From NCBI GenBank assembly GCA_050251735.1, contig JBFWMF010000003.1, positions 114,478-178,477 on the forward strand: 64,000 nucleotides of DNA, written 5' to 3'. Positions 60,243 to 64,000 of the stretch are shown piece after piece. The number at the start of each line of letters is the position of its first letter. Position 1 is the stretch's first letter. The notes beneath the pieces were generated by a model that worked only from the letters and a program-made list of their open reading frames with translations, had not been told where the DNA came from and did no database searches. Source of the stretch: Desulfitobacterium sp050251735 (lineage in GTDB: Bacteria > Bacillota > Desulfitobacteriia > Desulfitobacteriales > Desulfitobacteriaceae). A program made the position numbers and the translations under genes.

Positions 60243-61052
60243 ATGAGCCATTATGTGGAGGGTAAACTCTTAATTATCGGTGGCGCCGAAGATAAAAAGG
60301 GAGAATGCAAAATTCTGAAGCGGTTTATTCAAGAGGCCGGTGGCAAGGAAAGTCACTTGGTCGTCTTGACCGCGGCTACTGAATTACCGGAACAGGTAGG
60401 CGCGGAATATAAGGATATCCTTCTCGGCTTAGGAGCAGCCAAGGTTGAAGTGCTCGATATCCCTGAACGCCTTGCCGCCAACGGGGAGTCCATATCCCAG
60501 GAACTACAAAAAGCCACCGGAGTTTTCTTTACCGGAGGGGATCAGCTTCGTATTACGGGGGTTTTAGGAGGCACTCGCCTTGGGAAAACTCTGCATCGTC
60601 TTTACGAACGCGGGGTAATTATTGCCGGGACGAGTGCAGGAGCCTCGGTGATGTCCGATACCATGATTGTCGGCGGTGAAGCCGGTACGGCCAAAAAAGA
60701 CACCCTGACCATGGCCCCCGGGTTAGGGCTTCTCCATTCCGTCGTTGTGGACCAGCATTTTGCGCAAAGGGGCCGCATCGGCCGCTTACTGACGGCGATT
60801 GCTCAAAATCCTTATGTCCTGGGGATTGGTATTGATGAAGATACCTCAATCCTTGTCTATGCCGACGGACATTTTACTGTGGTGGGCAGTCAGACAGTGA
60901 CTGTAGTAGATGCCTCACCCTCTATCGCCAGCAATGTATCAGAAGTTTCCCCGGGACAGGCTCTCGTGCTCACCCCGGTTCTTATGCATGTTTTAGCCGA
61001 TGGGTATAGCTTCGACCTGAAACGACGTGTCTCAAGCATGACACCTGTTTAA
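60243..61052 (+). CDS. cphB: Cyanophycinase
   Basis: 269 aa peptidase S51 family. Nucleophile S131 in the elbow GTSAGAS; other motifs are LIIGGAEDK, FFTGGDQLR, LHSVVVDQHFAQRGRIGRLL and GIGIDEDTSI. It is an exo-acting serine hydrolase that cuts cyanophycin (multi-L-arginyl-poly-L-aspartate) to beta-Asp-Arg dipeptides. It is followed by cphA on the same strand, with a 138-bp gap. Confidence 0.94.
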   Translation: MSHYVEGKLLIIGGAEDKKGECKILKRFIQEAGGKESHLVVLTAATELPEQVGAEYKDILLGLGAAKVEVLDIPERLAANGESISQELQKATGVFFTGGDQLRITGVLGGTRLGKTLHRLYERGVIIAGTSAGASVMSDTMIVGGEAGTAKKDTLTMAPGLGLLHSVVVDQHFAQRGRIGRLLTAIAQNPYVLGIGIDEDTSILVYADGHFTVVGSQTVTVVDASPSIASNVSEVSPGQALVLTPVLMHVLADGYSFDLKRRVSSMTPV

Positions 61053-61190
61053 GGTAGGCTTAAGAGGGATAGAGCTAGAGAAAGAGATTGTAAAAGCGGA
61101 AAAATAAGAGAAGAGGAATATTGTACAGGAAAAGGGTAAAAATAATAAAGGTGTACTTTTCCTATGGGTTGAAGGAGGACAAATAGCACA

Positions 61191-63842
61191 ATGGAGATAC
61201 TGAAAATCCAGGCGATCCCGGGTGCGAATGTGTATAGCTATCGACCGGTAATCCGGGCCGTCGTGGATCTCCAGGAATGGACAGAACGAACAAGTGACAC
61301 CCTTGGCGACTTTAATACCCGTTTAGTTCAATGTTTACCCACGTTATACGAGCATTATTGTTCCCGCGGTAAACCAGGAGGATTTCTGGAACGGTTAGAA
61401 GAAGGAACTTTAGTCGGACATATTATCGAACATGTGACCATTGAACTGCTTACACAAGCAGGACAGAATATTCCTTATGGGAAAACCCTCTGCCTACCGG
61501 AGAATCCGGGGCAATATGAGATTATTTTCAATTATGATTCCTTGGAAGGGTCAATGGAAGCATTTAAGCAAGGATATGAGCTTGTGCAAGAACTGCTCAA
61601 TGGATCAAAGCCCAATGTTACCCCGCGGATTGAAAAAATCAAGCAGGTAATCCAGCGCTATGAGTTAGGCTCATCCACCCGAGCAATCATGGAGGCGGCT
61701 AAGGGAAGAGGGATCCCGGTCATGCGCTTAAATGATAGTAGTCTATTGCAGCTGGGTTACGGTCGTAATCAGAAAAGAGTTCAAGCGGCTATGAGCCATC
61801 AGACCAGCTGTATCGGTGTCGATATTGCCTGTGATAAAGGCTTAACTAAAAAGCTTCTGTATGAAGGGGGAATCCCCGTTCCCCAGGGTATTATTGCCGA
61901 GTCAGAGGATGAAGCAGTGGAAGGGTATCGGAGCTTAGCACAGCTAGTCGTCGTTAAACCCCATAATGGAAATCAGGGGAAGGGGGTAACGCTAAAGCTC
62001 AAGACGGAGGCTGAAGTTCGAACGGCCTTTCGGGTAGCTCAAACCTATGGGGATCGGGTGGTCATTGAAGAATATATTGAAGGGAAAAACTATCGGCTGC
62101 TCATTGTCAATGGCAAAATGGTGGCTACCGCTGAGCGAATCCCTGCCCATGTGTTAGGGGACGGAGTTTCTACGATTGAAGAGCTTGTTCAGCAGGTTAA
62201 TGCTGACCCGAAACGGGGAGAGGACCATGAAAAAGCTCTTACCAAAATTAAAATTGATCCGGTTGTGTTAATGACTTTAACTCAAAAGAACCTTACCCTT
62301 AACACAATACCTGCTAAAGGCAGGGTTGTCTATCTACGGGATAGCGCCAACTTGAGCACAGGAGGAATCTCTGTAGATGTAACAGATCGTGTTCATCCCG
62401 ACAATAAAGCTCTGGCAGAGTACGCGGCACGCATCGTTGGTTTAGATATTGCCGGAGTCGATCTGGTTCTTGAGGACATAGCACAGTCCTATGGGGAGCA
62501 AAACGGTGCAATCATTGAGGTGAATGCGGCGCCTGGTTTGAGGATGCATCAATTTCCGACATTTGGCGAACCCCTCGCCGTGGGGGAAATGATCGTCAAC
62601 CATGTGATGCCTGCAGGAAATGGCAGAATTCCCATTATCGCTATTACCGGAACCAATGGTAAAACCACAACCACCCGCATGATTGGAAAAATGCTTCAGG
62701 ACCGCAGCTTGAGTGTAGGGATGACCACGACCGATGGGATTTATGTAGGGGGGAAGTTACTCCTCAAGGGGGATACCGCAGGTCCGGAAAGTGCACGGAT
62801 CGTTCTTAGACATCCGGATGTTCAGGTGGCCCTCTTAGAAACTGCTCGCGGAGGGATCCTGAGAGCAGGGCTGGCCTACGATTACGCGGATGTAGCGGTC
62901 ATTACGAATGTCGCCAATGATCACCTTGGTCAGTATGGCATGGAGAGCCTTGAGGATATCGCCCACGTGAAAAGCCTTATTGCGGAAGTAGTCCGTCCGC
63001 ATAGCTATGTGGTTCTGAATGCTGATGATCCACGGGTGGCTTCCTTTGCCCGAAAAACAAAAGGCAAGGTCATTTTCTTTAGTACAGAAAAAGATAATCT
63101 TACCCTGCGCAAGCATCTAGCCCTAGGGGGGGTTGGCGTTTTTGTTCGTCGAGGGAATATCCTGCTCTGCCAAGGGGATCAATCTCATCGTATTTGCGGA
63201 ATTAAAGATCTGCCGGTCACTTGGAATGGCAGAGCCCACCATAATATCCAAAATGCCTTGGCGGCTATCGCAGCGGGGTGGGCATTGGGCCTTAAGGCCG
63301 AGGGAATTCGTACATCTCTCATGGCGTTTACCTCTGATTCAGAATGCAACCGTGGACGGTTAAATTCATATGTACTTAACGGCGTTCAGGTCTTTATCGA
63401 CTATGGACATAATGCGTCTGGGATTAAAGCGATCTCTGAAACCTTGCGAAAGTTCAAGGCACCGGCCGTTATTGGCTGTATCACAGTGCCCGGAGATCGA
63501 CCGGATGCTTCTATTCGCGAGGTCGCTAGAGTGGCTGCCCGTGGCTTTCACCGTTTGATCATTCGCGAGGATCGAGATCTGCGCGGACGCCGACCGGGGG
63601 AGATTGCCGGGATTCTTATGGAGGAAGCCATTGCTTCAGGAATGGATCCCCGCAAAATATCGGTCGTTCTCCCTGAACGAGAAGCCTTCTGTCATGGCCT
63701 AGACACCTGTGTAGCCGGTGAGATTTTCGTCATGTTTTATGAGCATTGGGAATCGATTGAAGAGGAAATCACGCTGCGGCTAAAACACAGTGAACTAAAT
63801 GATGAAGGGTTTTTGGAGTTGGCTAATATAGGAGGCTTTTAA
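61191..63842 (+). CDS. cphA: Cyanophycin synthetase
   Basis: 883 aa. N-terminal domain (1-160), ATP-grasp domain (about 210-460; VVKPHNGNQGKGVTLK, IIEVNAAPGLRMH) that adds aspartate, and a Mur-ligase-like domain starting with the P loop GTNGKTTTTR (about 486-495) that adds arginine. Further Mur signatures are ETARGGILRAGLAYDYADVAVITNV and FIDYGHNASG. It makes the nitrogen store cyanophycin without ribosomes. The length is close to cyanobacterial CphA. GAAGGAGG precedes the ATG. Confidence 0.95.
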   Translation: MEILKIQAIPGANVYSYRPVIRAVVDLQEWTERTSDTLGDFNTRLVQCLPTLYEHYCSRGKPGGFLERLEEGTLVGHIIEHVTIELLTQAGQNIPYGKTLCLPENPGQYEIIFNYDSLEGSMEAFKQGYELVQELLNGSKPNVTPRIEKIKQVIQRYELGSSTRAIMEAAKGRGIPVMRLNDSSLLQLGYGRNQKRVQAAMSHQTSCIGVDIACDKGLTKKLLYEGGIPVPQGIIAESEDEAVEGYRSLAQLVVVKPHNGNQGKGVTLKLKTEAEVRTAFRVAQTYGDRVVIEEYIEGKNYRLLIVNGKMVATAERIPAHVLGDGVSTIEELVQQVNADPKRGEDHEKALTKIKIDPVVLMTLTQKNLTLNTIPAKGRVVYLRDSANLSTGGISVDVTDRVHPDNKALAEYAARIVGLDIAGVDLVLEDIAQSYGEQNGAIIEVNAAPGLRMHQFPTFGEPLAVGEMIVNHVMPAGNGRIPIIAITGTNGKTTTTRMIGKMLQDRSLSVGMTTTDGIYVGGKLLLKGDTAGPESARIVLRHPDVQVALLETARGGILRAGLAYDYADVAVITNVANDHLGQYGMESLEDIAHVKSLIAEVVRPHSYVVLNADDPRVASFARKTKGKVIFFSTEKDNLTLRKHLALGGVGVFVRRGNILLCQGDQSHRICGIKDLPVTWNGRAHHNIQNALAAIAAGWALGLKAEGIRTSLMAFTSDSECNRGRLNSYVLNGVQVFIDYGHNASGIKAISETLRKFKAPAVIGCITVPGDRPDASIREVARVAARGFHRLIIREDRDLRGRRPGEIAGILMEEAIASGMDPRKISVVLPEREAFCHGLDTCVAGEIFVMFYEHWESIEEEITLRLKHSELNDEGFLELANIGGF

Positions 63843-64000
63843 GAAGGATTGGAATTTTAAAGCACGATATAAATAAGACCAGCTAATTAAAGTCAAGGTG
63901 TAATGTAAAAAAAGTTAGTTTCAAGGTCCAAGAAAAAAGGGTATAGAAAACCAAGCCATTGAAAAATCCGAACAATGACCAAATCGAGGTATGAGGGAAA
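63843..64000 (+). other. Window end, gene-free
   Basis: 158 bp after cphA with no recognisable frame, tRNA or terminator. Confidence 0.4.

Noticed and set aside
1..64000. CRISPR arrays, prophage or transposase genes
   Set aside because: No regularly spaced repeats, cas genes, phage structural genes, integrase or transposase were seen anywhere in the window.

Overview
This window is the replication-origin region of a low-GC, endospore-forming, anaerobic Firmicute. Gene order and protein content (parAB, rsmG-mnmG-mnmE-jag-yidC-yidD-rnpA-rpmH, oriC, dnaA-dnaN-recF-remB-gyrB-gyrA, then a Bacillus-like sporulation and ribosome-maintenance block) fit Peptococcaceae/Desulfitobacteriaceae. A Desulfitobacterium-like organism is my best guess from memory of the family, not from a search. 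Strict anaerobiosis is suggested by the single-chain pyruvate:ferredoxin oxidoreductase, a B12/radical-SAM enzyme and an MTHFR carrying a Cys-rich C-terminal domain.

Layout. 1-2.1 kb: end of a YyaC-type sporulation gene, two conserved small genes and the parS cluster. 2.1-10.4 kb: minus-strand partition and RNA-modification genes, then the membrane-insertion, RNase P and L34 genes. 10.4-12.4 kb: a bipartite oriC with DnaA boxes on both sides of dnaA. Gene direction flips here, so nearly all genes up to 43 kb run away from the origin. 12.4-21.4 kb: dnaN, recF, remB, gyrB, gyrA, a PdxT-like glutaminase and serS. 21.4-26.3 kb: an accessory-looking stretch bounded by tRNA-Ser genes. It holds three tRNAs plus tadA, four copies of an unusual hairpin repeat whose arms copy the 3' end of whichever tRNA it follows, a perfect 42-bp palindrome, a promoter-driven structured non-coding RNA candidate, and a self-regulated XRE/membrane protein/radical-SAM operon. 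26.3-29.9 kb: SRP RNA, dnaX-ybaB-recR-bofA. 30-34.5 kb: PFOR with a long structured leader, and a ferritin-like protein. 34.7-38.6 kb: a ger(A-B-C) germinant receptor operon. 38.6-43.0 kb: an amino-acid decarboxylase, holB, ricT, yabA and rsmI. 43.2-52.8 kb: abrB, metG, tatD, two 3D-domain wall proteins, a CwlD-like amidase, a GH18 lipoprotein, rnmV and rsmA. 52.9-64 kb: MTHFR, a chemoreceptor, a DUF1624 membrane protein, a GT2 enzyme, yabG, an L,D-transpeptidase and a cyanophycinase/cyanophycin synthetase pair.

How it works together. The core is the replication initiation and segregation machinery (DnaA, DnaN, RecF, gyrase, ParAB-parS, YabA, clamp-loader subunits) with translation-quality genes. 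Sporulation genes run through it: yyaC, parA/soj, spoIIIJ/jag, remB, a Spo0E-type phosphatase, bofA, the germinant receptor, ricT, abrB, a CwlD-like amidase and yabG. The part most likely to be undescribed is the tRNA-tail-mimicking repeat family with the neighbouring structured RNA at 21.5-23.7 kb.
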